DNA of 64,000 nt from the NCBI RefSeq assembly GCF_000018065.1, contig NC_009840.1, positions 1,302,001 to 1,366,000 of the forward strand, read 5' to 3'. This document shows, piece by piece, positions 34,488 through 43,676 of the stretch. Origin of the DNA: Prochlorococcus marinus str. MIT 9215. GTDB taxonomy: Bacteria; Cyanobacteriota; Cyanobacteriia; PCC-6307; Cyanobiaceae. The position numbers were made by a program, and so were the translations under genes. The notes beneath the pieces are model-generated. The model was given only the letters and a program-made list of their open reading frames with translations. It was not told the DNA's origin and made no database searches. Each line of letters starts with the position of its first letter. Position 1 is the first letter of the stretch.

Positions 34488-35597
34488 ATGACAGATATCT
34501 TAGTATTAATTTTATTTGTATTGTCTGGGGCTGCTTCAGGATGGCTTGGGGTTGATTTATTGCCGGTAGACATACTCAAACAGGTATCTAATGTAGAAGG
34601 TTTTAGAATTGTTTTAGCAATAATTGGTTTTTTTGTAGGATTAGCAGCTGGTTTTGTATTCCTTCAACTTAGAAAGACGTTTCTTGATCAAATAAGAACA
34701 ATGCCAACAGACTTACTTGTAAGTAGATCCGTTGGATTAATTTTAGGATTACTTGTTGCGAATCTCTTACTTGCTCCAATACTATTAATTCCCTTCCCTA
34801 GAGAGGTTTTTTACGCAAAACCATTAGCAGCTATATTAAGCAACATTTTCTTTGGTGTGCTTGGTTATAAGTTGGCAGATACCCATGGAAGGACATTATT
34901 GAGATTATTCAATCCAAATAACACTGATGCATATCTTGTCAATGAAGGAATTCTCCCTGCTGCAAGTCCAAAAATTCTAGATACTAGCGTAATTATTGAC
35001 GGAAGAATCAATGGTCTATTAAGTTGCGGCTTATTGGAAGGGCAACTAATTGTTGCTCAAAGTGTAATTGATGAATTACAAACTTTAGCTGACTCAAGCA
35101 GTAATGAAAAAAGGTCGAAAGGCAGAAGAGGTCTTAAGTTATTAAAAGAATTAAGAGATTTATATGGGAGAAGACTTGTAATAAACCCAACAAAGTATGA
35201 AGGTAATGGGGCAGATGAAAAACTCCTTAAAATTACTGAGGATATGACAGGAACTTTAATTACGGCTGATTATAATCTTTCTCAGATCGCTGAAGTTAAA
35301 GAATTAAAAGTTATGAATTTGAGTGATTTGGTTATTGCTTTAAGGCCAGAAGTACAACCAGGAGAGTCACTTAATATAAAAATCGTAAGAGAAGGCAAAG
35401 AAAAAATGCAAGGTATTGGATATTTAGATGACGGCACAATGGTAGTTATTGATGAGGCAAAGAATTTTGTTGGAAGCAGATTAGACATTGTCATCACAGG
35501 AGCTTTACAAACACCTACTGGAAGAATGGTCTTTGGAAAACTAATAAATAATCCTGAGTCAAACAAATCTTTTAAATCACCAGCGACACAGGGCTAA
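34488..35597 (+). CDS. PIN-TRAM domain membrane protein (YacL family)
   Basis: Four hydrophobic segments occupy about residues 1-125. A PIN nuclease-like domain follows (about 160-285) with its acidic residues in KILDTSVIIDGRINGL, VIDELQTLAD and LITADYNLSQIA. A TRAM RNA-binding domain (about 300-355, SLNIKIVREGKEKMQGIGYL) ends the protein. This is the YacL-type architecture found in Gram-positives and cyanobacteria. It suggests a membrane-bound RNA-cleaving or RNA-binding protein; the substrate is unknown. The start is the ATG at 34488. It precedes clpR on the same strand, with a 31-40 bp gap, so co-transcription is possible. Confidence 0.9.
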   Translation: MTDILVLILFVLSGAASGWLGVDLLPVDILKQVSNVEGFRIVLAIIGFFVGLAAGFVFLQLRKTFLDQIRTMPTDLLVSRSVGLILGLLVANLLLAPILLIPFPREVFYAKPLAAILSNIFFGVLGYKLADTHGRTLLRLFNPNNTDAYLVNEGILPAASPKILDTSVIIDGRINGLLSCGLLEGQLIVAQSVIDELQTLADSSSNEKRSKGRRGLKLLKELRDLYGRRLVINPTKYEGNGADEKLLKITEDMTGTLITADYNLSQIAEVKELKVMNLSDLVIALRPEVQPGESLNIKIVREGKEKMQGIGYLDDGTMVVIDEAKNFVGSRLDIVITGALQTPTGRMVFGKLINNPESNKSFKSPATQG

Positions 35598-35637
35598 ATC
35601 TAGCTAGAATCAGTTCAATCTTAATTTTGTGATACAA

Positions 35638-36300
35638 ATGACTGTATCTGCTCCTTATTACGGCGAAAACACCGTTATGAGGACCCCGCCACCAGATCTC
35701 CCCTCTCTTTTACTGAAAGAGAGAATTGTTTATCTTGGTTTACCATTATTTTCAGATGATGATGCGAAAAGACAACTAGGAATGGATGTTACTGAGCTAA
35801 TCATTGCTCAACTTCTTTATCTAGAGTTTGAGGATCCAGAAAAACCAATCTATTTCTATATCAACTCAACAGGGACAAGTTGGTACACCGGTGACGCAGT
35901 TGGGTTTGAAACAGAAGCTTTCGCTATCTGCGATACAATAAGCTATATCAAGCCTCCTGTACACACAATATGTATCGGACAAGCAATGGGGACTGCTGCA
36001 GTTATCCTTTCATCTGGCACTAAAGGACAAAGGGCAGCTCTTCCACATGCTTCTATCGTTTTACATCAACCTATAAGCGGAGCAAGAGGGCAAGCAACCG
36101 ATATCCAAATAAGAGCTGAGGAAGTTTTGAAAAATAAAAAATCAATGCTGGAGATTCTATCTCGTAATACTGGAAAGACTATCGACGAACTCTCAAAAGA
36201 CTCTGACAGGATGAGTTATCTAAACCCCCAAGAAGCCCTAGATTATGGAGTTATCGATAGAATACTAACAAGTCAAAAAGATTTACCAAATAAAATTTAA
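35638..36300 (+). CDS. clpR: ClpR, catalytically inactive ClpP-like subunit
   Basis: The protein has the ClpP fold but lacks the active-site serine. In the segment CIGQAMGTAAVILSSGTKGQ the position matching ASMGA of true ClpP is Gly. The His in IVLHQPISGARGQ is kept, while the Asp position in DRMSYL (DRDYFL in the neighbour) is Met. Cyanobacterial ClpR pairs with ClpP3 in a mixed proteolytic ring working with ClpC, and the active clpP gene follows directly. I prefer the ATG at 35638 (MTVSAPYYGEN, 220 aa) over the GTG at 35629. Most residues around the pocket are conserved, so a structural role is likely. Confidence 0.92.
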   Translation: MTVSAPYYGENTVMRTPPPDLPSLLLKERIVYLGLPLFSDDDAKRQLGMDVTELIIAQLLYLEFEDPEKPIYFYINSTGTSWYTGDAVGFETEAFAICDTISYIKPPVHTICIGQAMGTAAVILSSGTKGQRAALPHASIVLHQPISGARGQATDIQIRAEEVLKNKKSMLEILSRNTGKTIDELSKDSDRMSYLNPQEALDYGVIDRILTSQKDLPNKI

Positions 36301-36324
36301 CCTTCACAAAACTATTTTAAAATC

Positions 36325-36936
36325 ATGCCAATAGGAACTCCAAGCGTGCCTTACAGACTTCCAGGAAGTCAATACGAAAGATGGGTTGACATATATACAA
36401 GACTAGGTGTTGAAAGAATTCTTTTTCTTGGACAGGAAGTGAATGATGGTATTGCTAATAGCCTTGTTGCACAAATGCTTTATCTAGATTCTGATGATAA
36501 TTCCAAACCTATCTATCTATATATAAATAGCCCAGGAGGATCAGTTACTGCTGGCTTGGCTATATATGACACTATCAAATACGTAAAAAGTGATGTAGTA
36601 ACAATCTGCGTAGGCCTAGCAGCCTCAATGGGAGCGTTCCTATTGGCGGCTGGCACAAAAGGTAAAAGAGTTGCTTTGCCTCATAGCAGAATAATGATTC
36701 ATCAACCTCTAGGAGGAACTTCTCAACGTCAAGCAAGTGATATTGAAATTGAAGCTAAGGAAATTTTAAGAATTAAAGATATGTTAAATATGTCTATGGC
36801 AGATATGACCGGCCAATCATTTGAGAAAATTGAAAAGGATACTGATAGAGATTATTTTCTAAGTGCGGAGGAAGCAAAAAACTATGGCTTAATTGATAGA
36901 GTAATCACACATCCAAGCGAAGCAAATCAGTCTTAA
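36325..36936 (+). CDS. clpP: ATP-dependent Clp protease proteolytic subunit (ClpP3 type)
   Basis: All three catalytic residues are present: Ser in [18 protein letters not shown], His in [15 protein letters not shown] and Asp in [12 protein letters not shown]. The 203-residue length is normal. It lies 24 bp after clpR, and this clpR-clpP order is the known cyanobacterial arrangement for the essential mixed ClpP3/R core. The product degrades regulatory and damaged proteins in the cytoplasm with a Hsp100 partner encoded elsewhere. The start is the ATG at 36325. The assignment as the P3 paralogue rests on context. Confidence 0.95.
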   Translation: MPIGTPSVPYRLPGSQYERWVDIYTRLGVERILFLGQEVNDGIANSLVAQMLYLDSDDNSKPIYLYINSPGGSVTAGLAIYDTIKYVKSDVVTICVGLAASMGAFLLAAGTKGKRVALPHSRIMIHQPLGGTSQRQASDIEIEAKEILRIKDMLNMSMADMTGQSFEKIEKDTDRDYFLSAEEAKNYGLIDRVITHPSEANQS

Positions 36937-37046
36937 ATTTTCTAAATAAAATTTTTAATTTTAATTTTTAAATTAATAATTTTTTGGTTTATTTACACCT
37001 TTAATGTCTAAAATATTATTTATCAAACGCAAAGAAGCTACAACTA

Positions 37047-38036
37047 ATGACCCAACTCTTTTACGACACAGATGCAGATCTAAGTCTTTTAAATAATAAA
37101 ACAATAGCGATTATTGGATATGGTTCACAAGGTCATGCACATGCCCTAAACCTTAAAGATAGCGGTATGGATGTAATTGTTGGATTATATAAAGGAAGTA
37201 AGTCTGAAAGCAAAGCTGTTAGCGATGGTCTTCAAGTATTTAGCGTTTCTGAAGCTTGCGAAAAAGCAGACTGGATTATGATTCTCCTACCAGATGAGTT
37301 TCAGAAAGATGTTTACCTTAAAGAAATAGAACCAAACTTAAAAGAAGGAAAGATATTAAGTTTTGCTCATGGTTTCAATATAAGATTCGGACTTATCAAA
37401 CCTCCTAGTTTTGTGGATGTTGTAATGATTGCCCCAAAAGGGCCTGGACACACTGTTCGTTGGGAATATCAGAATGGTCAAGGAGTTCCAGCATTGTTTG
37501 CAGTAGAGCAGGATTCTTCGGGAAGTGCAAGATCATTAGCAATGGCTTACGCTAAAGGGATTGGCGGAACGAGAGCTGGGATTCTTGAAACAAATTTCAA
37601 AGAAGAAACAGAAACTGATTTATTTGGAGAACAAGCGGTTTTGTGCGGAGGATTATCAGAACTAGTCAAATCAGGCTTCGAAACTCTTGTAGAGGCAGGC
37701 TATCAGCCCGAACTTGCTTACTTCGAATGCTTACATGAAGTTAAACTTATTGTTGATTTAATGGTGAAGGGAGGCTTATCTCAAATGAGAGATTCTATCT
37801 CAAATACTGCAGAATATGGAGATTATGTAAGTGGTAAAAGACTTATCAATAGTGATACAAAGAAAGAAATGCAGAAAATTCTAAAGGATATTCAAGATGG
37901 AACTTTCGCTAAGAATTTCGTGGAAGAATGCGATAAAAACAAACCTTTAATGACAAAATTAAGAGAAGAGAACTCAAAACATGAAATTGAGAAAGTGGGT
38001 AAAGGTCTGCGCTCGATGTTCAGTTGGCTAAAGTAA
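37047..38036 (+). CDS. ilvC: ketol-acid reductoisomerase
   Basis: IlvC performs the isomerisation and NADPH-dependent reduction in branched-chain amino acid synthesis. The Rossmann motif is [19 protein letters not shown]. The metal-binding C-terminal knot shows [19 protein letters not shown] and [15 protein letters not shown], and [18 protein letters not shown] is conserved. At 329 residues it is a class I enzyme of normal size. The start is the ATG at 37047, after a 110-bp AT-rich leader. The cbiB gene begins inside its last codons. Confidence 0.98.
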   Translation: MTQLFYDTDADLSLLNNKTIAIIGYGSQGHAHALNLKDSGMDVIVGLYKGSKSESKAVSDGLQVFSVSEACEKADWIMILLPDEFQKDVYLKEIEPNLKEGKILSFAHGFNIRFGLIKPPSFVDVVMIAPKGPGHTVRWEYQNGQGVPALFAVEQDSSGSARSLAMAYAKGIGGTRAGILETNFKEETETDLFGEQAVLCGGLSELVKSGFETLVEAGYQPELAYFECLHEVKLIVDLMVKGGLSQMRDSISNTAEYGDYVSGKRLINSDTKKEMQKILKDIQDGTFAKNFVEECDKNKPLMTKLREENSKHEIEKVGKGLRSMFSWLK

Positions 38037-39049
38037 ATTTATTTTTACTATTTCTTGGATCGATTGGTTTTGATTTATTGATCGGCGATCCAAGATTCTT
38101 AATCCACCCTGTTCAAGTAATTGGCTTTTACATAAAAAAAATCTCTGATTACCTTATAAATAATTTTGGGGAAAATAAAAATATATTGTTTTGGGGAGGT
38201 TTAATAGTAGCTACATCCACCATAGGAATGAGTTTTGGTTTAGGTAAATTGATAGAACTCAGTTATGTGCAATCAAGAAATAATTTTTTTGGTGGATTGC
38301 TAATTTTTTTTGGACTTTCAAGTTGTATTGCGACTAAGGGACTTATTTCAAGTGTGAAAGAGATTGCAGAGCTAATAGAACGCGAAGAAATTAATGACCA
38401 AAATAAGAGAATAATCAAAGAGAAGGTACAAAGGATAGTTAGTAGGGATGTAAGTTCATCTTCTTTAGAACATCTTTTGAGATCAAGTACAGAGAGTCTT
38501 ACCGAGAATTCTGTTGATGGCATATTTGGGCCATTATTTTGGATTTTTATTGGAATTTTTTTTATGAAATTTTCAATTTTTCTGCCAGGGCCTTTATCAC
38601 TTGGTTTTTCTTACAAAGCCATAAGTACTTTGGATTCAATGATAGGTTACAGATATGATTATTTTAGATATTTAGGTTTTTTCAGTGCAAAAATCGAAGA
38701 TATTTTTACGTTTGTTCCTTCAAGATTAGTATTAATTACGTTACCTTTAGTTAGTCCCAAAATTAATGAGTATGGATCAATCATAAAAAAAAGCTATCTT
38801 GATGGTAAAAAATATGATTCGCCTAATGCTGGGATTTCAGAAGCTATATTTGCTTATATTTCTGGAATAACTTTGGGTGGAATAAGTAAATATAAAAATG
38901 AGATTATTGAAAAGCCAAAGATCAATGCGAATGGAGATAATTGCACTGGAGAGAAAATTAAATTAATTTGTCAATTAATTTTGAGATTACAATTATTATG
39001 GATAATAATTTTTGTCTTAATTTTTTTTATAATTTCAACTTTAATTTAA
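38024..39049 (+). CDS. cbiB: adenosylcobinamide-phosphate synthase (CbiB/CobD)
   Basis: This integral membrane enzyme attaches the aminopropanol arm to adenosylcobyric acid in (pseudo)cobalamin synthesis. Family motifs are [19 protein letters not shown] near the N terminus, [22 protein letters not shown] (shown in part; the key block is [12 protein letters not shown]), [14 protein letters not shown] and [12 protein letters not shown]. About five membrane segments are visible. The best start is TTG at 38024 ([10 protein letters not shown]), overlapping ilvC by 13 bp, which implies coupling. Prochlorococcus makes pseudocobalamin, so the gene fits that pathway. Confidence 0.92.
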   Translation: MAKVNLFLLFLGSIGFDLLIGDPRFLIHPVQVIGFYIKKISDYLINNFGENKNILFWGGLIVATSTIGMSFGLGKLIELSYVQSRNNFFGGLLIFFGLSSCIATKGLISSVKEIAELIEREEINDQNKRIIKEKVQRIVSRDVSSSSLEHLLRSSTESLTENSVDGIFGPLFWIFIGIFFMKFSIFLPGPLSLGFSYKAISTLDSMIGYRYDYFRYLGFFSAKIEDIFTFVPSRLVLITLPLVSPKINEYGSIIKKSYLDGKKYDSPNAGISEAIFAYISGITLGGISKYKNEIIEKPKINANGDNCTGEKIKLICQLILRLQLLWIIIFVLIFFIISTLI

Positions 39050-39093
39050 TAATAAACTAGTTTTAAATTTACTAAAATAAACTATAAAACTCT

Positions 39094-39339
39094 ATGCAAG
39101 AAAACGGCTCTCCACTAGAAAATCAAAATGATGATTTTACTGATACATCATCAACTGATAATGAATACTCAAAATGGGTAGACAATCAGGGGGATGAAGT
39201 AAAGAATGTTTTTGGATTTAATAGCAGTGCTGAACTTGTAAATGGTAGAGCAGCAATGATTGGATTCTTAATGCTCATATTAACCGAGTTAGTTTTTAGC
39301 GGCAGACCTGTTACTTCCTCAATTTTTGGTATTAATTAA
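39094..39339 (+). CDS. hli: high-light-inducible protein (Hli/HLIP)
   Basis: The 81-residue protein has an acidic N terminus and one membrane helix carrying the chlorophyll-binding motif ELVNGRAAMIGFLMLILTEL, the Lhc-like ExxNGRxAMxGF pattern. Hli proteins sit in the thylakoid membrane, bind chlorophyll and carotenoid, and protect the photosystems during light stress and chlorophyll turnover. This is one of a family usually present in many copies in Prochlorococcus. The start is the ATG at 39094. A small unknown gene begins 2 bp after its stop, so the two probably share a transcript. Confidence 0.96.
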   Translation: MQENGSPLENQNDDFTDTSSTDNEYSKWVDNQGDEVKNVFGFNSSAELVNGRAAMIGFLMLILTELVFSGRPVTSSIFGIN

Positions 39340-39341
39340 AA

Positions 39342-39554
39342 ATGGATACAAAAAAATCTAATCCAATAAAAGTATTCTTATACATATCTGTTTGGGTAAT
39401 TATTTGGGGTACTGTAGGATCTTTAGTCGATTTTCCTCTATATAAAAATAAAATCTACTTAGAAGGAAGCATATATCAATATCTTACTTTCACAATTACA
39501 GCTGTTATTTCTATTATATCTGCAAAGTTTTTTTATAAGAAAATTGATTTATAA
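39342..39554 (+). CDS. small membrane protein, 70 aa, unknown, after hli
   Basis: This protein has two hydrophobic segments (VFLYISVWVIIWGTVGSLV and YLTFTITAVISIISAKFF) joined by a short polar loop with charged ends. I recognise no family. Its ATG lies 2 bp after the hli stop, which indicates co-transcription and perhaps a light-stress link. It overlaps the convergent gene at 39549 by 6 bp. The membrane pattern, start and tight spacing support a real gene. Confidence 0.75.
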   Translation: MDTKKSNPIKVFLYISVWVIIWGTVGSLVDFPLYKNKIYLEGSIYQYLTFTITAVISIISAKFFYKKIDL

Positions 39555-39806
39555 AAACTTATACCTAAATTTCTTAATAATTTTTGCTGGTTCTTTACTT
39601 TCATTGGACTCGTAAAGTATCCACTGATGAGTCTCAGTATCATGGTCACAACCATAATTTCCAGATGGGTTATCGTAACTTGAAAGATATGAATGACAAT
39701 TTTGGTCTGCCTCAAAAGCGGAGTCATAACCTGTTAGAAAATAAATCAAAAATAGAACAGTTATCAACAAAAAAAATACTTGAGAAACTAAATTAACAAC
39801 CTTCAT
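39549..39806 (-). CDS. hypothetical membrane-anchored protein, 85 aa
   Basis: One N-terminal hydrophobic segment (SQVFFLLITVLFLIYFLTGY) is followed by a polar, non-cytoplasmic-looking part containing two cysteines (DQNCHSYLS, NYGCDHDTE) that could form a disulfide, then a basic C terminus. I recognise no family. It converges on the small gene following hli. Two other overlapping frames in this stretch (39584..39796 plus, 39533..39727 minus) look less protein-like, so I chose this one. Its role is unknown. Confidence 0.6.
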   Translation of the reverse strand: MKVVNLVSQVFFLLITVLFLIYFLTGYDSAFEADQNCHSYLSSYDNPSGNYGCDHDTETHQWILYESNESKEPAKIIKKFRYKFL

Positions 39807-39864
39807 AAGATATTCTAAAATTTAAATATATCATCTAATAAAATATTTCCATCTAAAAATAAAG

Positions 39865-40107
39865 CTAACGTCCAACATTAAATACAAAGTCATGGAATTC
39901 TTGATTCTTTAAATACAGGATGACTAGTAATACTAAAATGATATTTAAGCCTATTACTATTGATCCAAAAATATTTATTTGTTTTTTGCCAGGCAAAGTG
40001 TAAGTAAATTTCTTGCCTTTGAGAAAACCAGCTAGGCCTTTTTTTTCTTTTACTTGAATATTTTGAGTATCATTCTTAACTTCATTATCAGAAAAACCTT
40101 TTACCAT
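39865..40107 (-). CDS. hypothetical single-span membrane protein, 80 aa
   Basis: A charged cytoplasmic-type N terminus (MVKGFSDNEVKND, KEKKGLAGFLKGKKF) leads to one membrane helix (INIFGSIVIGLNIILVLLVI) and a short tail. The LPGKKQ turn before the helix is notable, but I recognise no family. It lies 58 bp downstream of nothing shared on its strand except the secreted-protein gene at 40162, so the three minus-strand genes 40162, 39865 and 39549 may form a unit. Codon use matches the surroundings. Confidence 0.65.
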   Translation of the reverse strand: MVKGFSDNEVKNDTQNIQVKEKKGLAGFLKGKKFTYTLPGKKQINIFGSIVIGLNIILVLLVILYLKNQEFHDFVFNVGR

Positions 40108-40161
40108 TACAAATTAAATAACAGATTTATAATATTCCAAAAAAATAAATTTTTTTAATAA

Positions 40162-40473
40162 TTAACAATTTTTAATCACATATGGGATCATTAATGAAAT
40201 TCTCTCATTTGAAAAATTATTAAAAAAATAAGCTTCAATAATTTCCGTTTGCAGTCCCAATAAACTTGATTGACATTTGAATCTATTTTGATCAAATACT
40301 ACTAATTGAAGTTTTTCTATTTCAGAAACTAATTCTTTACATATTTGGGTTCGAGAATCTTTCAAACAATCATTAGATTGTTTTAAAATCTTAGAATTTG
40401 TTGGTTTTGCTTCAGCTATAACAAAATTAGATAACAACAAAAATTTAAGGAATAAAATAGTTAAACATTTCAT
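40162..40473 (-). CDS. hypothetical secreted protein, 103 aa
   Basis: The N terminus is a signal peptide (MKCLTILFLKFLLLSNFVIA, cleavage probably after IAEA), so the mature 80-residue protein should be periplasmic or lumenal. The mature part has four cysteines (NDCLKDSR, QICKEL, FKCQSS, KNC at the end), which could form two disulfides, and is predicted helical by eye. I recognise no family. The ATG at 40473 is the start. It lies downstream of hup, separated by a terminator-like hairpin. Confidence 0.7.
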   Translation of the reverse strand: MKCLTILFLKFLLLSNFVIAEAKPTNSKILKQSNDCLKDSRTQICKELVSEIEKLQLVVFDQNRFKCQSSLLGLQTEIIEAYFFNNFSNERISLMIPYVIKNC

Positions 40474-40550
40474 TACTTTTTAAAATTTCAAAATTTTGGA
40501 TACATCGTTAAGAGTATTGGGCATTGAGCTAATTCCATCTTTTTGCGATT

Positions 40551-40577
40551 TAAAAAAAAAGATGCCCTAAAAGAGCA
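40551..40577 (-). terminator. rho-independent terminator after hup
   Basis: On the minus strand a short hairpin GTGCTC-TTTTA-GGGCAT, with two G-U pairs, is followed by CTTTTTTTTT. It lies 35 bp beyond the hup stop codon. The stem is short but the T-tract is long, the usual pattern for AT-rich genomes. Confidence 0.6.
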
Positions 40578-40611
40578 CCTTGTTATTAAAGGAAGAAATA
40601 GATTAAAAAAA

Positions 40612-40887
40612 TTACCCTTGAACTCTATCCTTAAAAAGTTTACCTGCAGAGAATGTTGGGACTCTTTTAGCGGGTATTGCTATTTTTTCGCCTGTCTTAG
40701 GGTTTAAACCCTGTCTTGCAGAACGATCTCTTGGTTCAAAAGAACCAAATCCTAGTAAAGAGACTTTTTTGCCTTCCACTACTGAATCAACAATAGTTTC
40801 AATAGCTGCATCAACAACTAAAGAAACATCCGTTTTTGTGAGCTCTGTACGAGCTGCAACAAGATTTACTAAATCAGCTTTGTTCAT
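40612..40887 (-). CDS. hup: DNA-binding protein HU
   Basis: HU is a small nucleoid protein that bends DNA as a dimer. The 91-residue sequence has the full family pattern: MNKADLVNLVAARTELTK at the N terminus, VSLLGFGSFEPRDRSARQGL, the DNA-binding arm with NPKTGEKIAIPAKRVPTFSA, and a basic C terminus. The start is the ATG at 40887. A terminator-like hairpin follows it. The upstream 622-bp gap probably contains its promoter. Confidence 0.97.
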   Translation of the reverse strand: MNKADLVNLVAARTELTKTDVSLVVDAAIETIVDSVVEGKKVSLLGFGSFEPRDRSARQGLNPKTGEKIAIPAKRVPTFSAGKLFKDRVQG

Positions 40888-41509
40888 TGAAATTTAAATT
40901 AAAGCTAGGGGTTAAAAAAGATTTAAATCGAGTTTAAACCTCGAACTTTCACATCATATGGAGCAAATACAAATACGGCAACCGAAAATGACGGCGGCGC
41001 AAAGCTTTATACAAATTTTAGGGTCATTTTTAGCAACATTATTTATTTCTTATAACCGCGCTTTTCCATTTATAAAAAATAGCCTCTTCATTTAGAGAAC
41101 AGCAAAAAGCATTGATGGCACTAGATTTAGCATTAAAAATCTAACTACATTTAGTAAAGGGGGGAAATGTCAAAGAGGGGGTGAATTTACGAATTTGAGC
41201 TATTTATTATGTTTTATTAATTTTCAGATATATTTCCTTCTCATCACATGAAAAACACAATTTGTATTTTGAAATCAAGAAAAATCAAGTTTTCTCATTA
41301 TTAAACTTTCTCTATAAATCGTTTTATGCACTGAGCAGATGGATGAAGAAATTGTAATTAATTAGAAAATTAATACTCTCCAAGATCTAATTAAGATGAT
41401 TAGTGAAGCCTTAAATTTGAGTTTTTTTTTAATTTTTGCATCTATTATTCAAATATCAGTAATTTAAATAAATTATCTCAATATTTAACTAATCAATGAT
41501 AAAGAAAAA
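40888..41509. other. 622-bp gap between hup and glgX
   Basis: This gap lies between two divergent genes. I see a possible 45-codon plus-strand frame (40958..41095, listed separately), a short dyad TCGAG-N7-CTCGA at 40928-40944 close to hup, and two G-runs near 41159 and 41177, which are unusual in this AT-rich DNA. I found no tRNA, known riboswitch pattern or SRP/6S/tmRNA-like motif. Two promoters plus possibly a small RNA would fit the space. Confidence 0.6.
40958..41095 (+). CDS. possible small protein, 45 aa
   Basis: An ATG-to-TAG frame upstream of hup encodes 45 residues beginning MEQIQIRQPKMTAAQ, with a hydrophobic middle (FIQILGSFLATLFISY) and a mixed C terminus. An internal ATG at 40988 would give MTAAQSFIQILG. 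The first third is richer in G and C than its surroundings. There is no homology I recognise, and the frame could be chance. It is offered as a candidate only. Confidence 0.3.
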   Translation: MEQIQIRQPKMTAAQSFIQILGSFLATLFISYNRAFPFIKNSLFI

Positions 41510-43543
41510 GTGATTCATCTCAATAAAGGTAAACCATTTCCTTTAGGGAGTTCTCTAACTTCGCAAGGGATTAATTTTTCCTTAGTAGCCACAAATGCAG
41601 AATATGTAGAAATCTTATTGTTTGAGAAAGAGGACTCTATTGCCCCAAAAAACACATTCAAATTAGATCAGACTCATAATACAGGTCCATACTGGCATGC
41701 GGAAATAAAAAATTTAGATGAAGGTTGTCTTTATGCTTTTAGAGTGAAACAAAAAAATAATAAAATTAATAATAACTATGAAAAAAAGGTATTACTTGAT
41801 CCATGTTCAAGGGGTATTACTGGATGGAGAAGTTATAAAAGAGAAAATGCATTAAAAAATCAAGAAAATACTAATTCTTGTCTTAAAAGTGTTGTTTGCG
41901 ATAGAAAATTATTTAATTTTAAGGATTATCCAAGACCGAAACATTCTTGGGAAGAAACAATTATTTATGAACTCCATATCAAAGCTTTCACTGAATCAAC
42001 TGATACAGATGAAAGTTGTTTTAAGAAATTTTTTAAAAAAATTCCTTATCTCAAAGAACTTGGTATTACAACAATTGAATTACTTCCAATTTTTTGTTTT
42101 GATCCTACTGATGCCCCAAATGGTCTAAAAAATTTTTGGGGATATAGTCCAATTAATTGGTTTACTCCGCATTTTGAATATCTTTCGAATGAATCCGCCG
42201 AAAAGAATAGAGAGGAATTTAGAAGATTTGTAGAGGAATGTCATAAAGCCGACATTGAAGTCATCTTAGATGTTGTATACAATCACACTTGCGAAGGTGA
42301 TTCAAAAGGGCCAGCAATATCTTGGAAAGGTATAGATGAGAATCTTTATTACTTTATTGGAAAAGACAAAAATTATCAGGACGTCTCCGGATGTGGTAAT
42401 ACTATTGCAGCAAACAGAGGATTAGTTAGAAAACTAATAATTGAATCTTTAAAATGTTGGGCGAGTGAATTTGGAGTTGATGGTTTTAGATTTGATTTAG
42501 GAATTGCCCTTTCAAGAGGAGAAAATCTATCACCGCTTGATAATCCTCCAATTTTTGAAGATATAGAATGTGAACCAGAACTTATCGATATCAAGTTCAT
42601 AAGTGAGCCATGGGATTGTGGCGGTTTATATAAATTAGGTGATTTCCCATCTAAAAATACTTTCACTTGGAATGGTCATTTTAGAGATGACTTGAGGAGA
42701 TTTTGGAAGGGGGATAAAAATACAGCTTGGAACATGAGCGATAAAATAAAAGGGACGCCATCTATTTATAAAGAAGATAATATTTTTCCAAAGTCGATAA
42801 ATTTTATTACTTCACATGATGGATTCACTCTAAAAGACTTAGTAACTTTCAATAGAAAACATAATTTTGCCAATAGAGAACAAAATAGAGATGGAGATAA
42901 CCATAACAATTCTTGGAATCATGGTACTGAGGGGCCAACTACGAACTTATTAATCAATGATTTAAGAAAAAGACAACAAAAAAATCTTGTTCTTAGTTTA
43001 CTTATCTCTAAAGGTGTTCCAATGATACTTATGGGTGATGAAATAGGAAGATCACAAGGCGGGAACAACAATTCATGGTGCCAAAATAATTTATTGGGCT
43101 GGATGAATTGGGAACATGGTCAACAAGATTTGGAATTATTAGAATATTTTAAATACGTTATAAAAATCCGAAAAAAACTAATAAATATTTTCAATCCACC
43201 ATTCTTCCCTAATAATCAAACCAATGAAAATATTCCAACATATCATTGGCATGGAACAAAGTTAGATAGCCCCGATTGGAGTAGTTGGTCTCACACAGTT
43301 GCCTTTAGCATTAACAAAGACAATACTAGTCCGCTGGTTTGGATAGGTTTGAATGCATATTCAAAAAGTATCGATTTCCCCTTGCCGAAATGTAAATATA
43401 ATTGGTTAAAAGTTATAGACACTAGCATTTCTGAGATTTTTGAACCCTTAACTATTAATGAAAAATCTATTTCAATAAAGAGTAGAAGCTCTTTACTAAT
43501 CATTTCAGAAGAAGTATTTGGGGCAAAAAATAATTTATTCTAA
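41510..43543 (+). CDS. glgX: glycogen debranching enzyme / isoamylase (GlgX)
   Basis: This GH13 enzyme hydrolyses alpha-1,6 branches of glycogen. An N-terminal CBM48 domain (FPLGSSLTSQGINFSLVATN) is followed by the barrel with the four conserved regions: DVVYNHT, GFRFDLG with the nucleophile Asp, FISEPWD with the acid-base Glu, and FITSHDGFTLKDLV. The length, 677 residues, fits GlgX/isoamylase. The start is GTG at 41510, with no better upstream codon. The enzyme is cytoplasmic and mobilises glycogen at night. The tRNA-Gly gene lies immediately after it on the opposite strand. Confidence 0.95.
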   Translation: MIHLNKGKPFPLGSSLTSQGINFSLVATNAEYVEILLFEKEDSIAPKNTFKLDQTHNTGPYWHAEIKNLDEGCLYAFRVKQKNNKINNNYEKKVLLDPCSRGITGWRSYKRENALKNQENTNSCLKSVVCDRKLFNFKDYPRPKHSWEETIIYELHIKAFTESTDTDESCFKKFFKKIPYLKELGITTIELLPIFCFDPTDAPNGLKNFWGYSPINWFTPHFEYLSNESAEKNREEFRRFVEECHKADIEVILDVVYNHTCEGDSKGPAISWKGIDENLYYFIGKDKNYQDVSGCGNTIAANRGLVRKLIIESLKCWASEFGVDGFRFDLGIALSRGENLSPLDNPPIFEDIECEPELIDIKFISEPWDCGGLYKLGDFPSKNTFTWNGHFRDDLRRFWKGDKNTAWNMSDKIKGTPSIYKEDNIFPKSINFITSHDGFTLKDLVTFNRKHNFANREQNRDGDNHNNSWNHGTEGPTTNLLINDLRKRQQKNLVLSLLISKGVPMILMGDEIGRSQGGNNNSWCQNNLLGWMNWEHGQQDLELLEYFKYVIKIRKKLINIFNPPFFPNNQTNENIPTYHWHGTKLDSPDWSSWSHTVAFSINKDNTSPLVWIGLNAYSKSIDFPLPKCKYNWLKVIDTSISEIFEPLTINEKSISIKSRSSLLIISEEVFGAKNNLF

Positions 43544-43544
43544 A

Positions 43545-43615
43545 AGCGGGCGGCGGGAATCGAACCCGCATCTTCAGCTTGGAAGGCTGAGGTTTTACCA
43601 CTAAACCACGCCCGC
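43545..43615 (-). tRNA. tRNA-Gly (anticodon TCC)
   Basis: On the minus strand GCGGGCG pairs with CGCCCGC, the anticodon stem TCAGC/GCTGA encloses CTTCCAA with anticodon TCC, the T-loop is TTCGATT and the discriminator is U, as expected for tRNA-Gly. The CCA end is not encoded. It is tail to tail with glgX, 1 bp apart. Confidence 0.97.
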
Positions 43616-43676
43616 ATTAAGTAATAGAATTACCATTGCAATAATACATTATCAAACAATAAACAAAGTAAAAAGA

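Noticed and set aside
39584..39796. Plus-strand 70-codon frame in the hli cluster
   Set aside because: It is antisense to a frame with a clear membrane segment; this one has no structural sense.
40928..40944. Dyad TCGAG-N7-CTCGA upstream of hup as an operator
   Set aside because: Five-bp arms are too short to separate from chance; noted only in the gap description.
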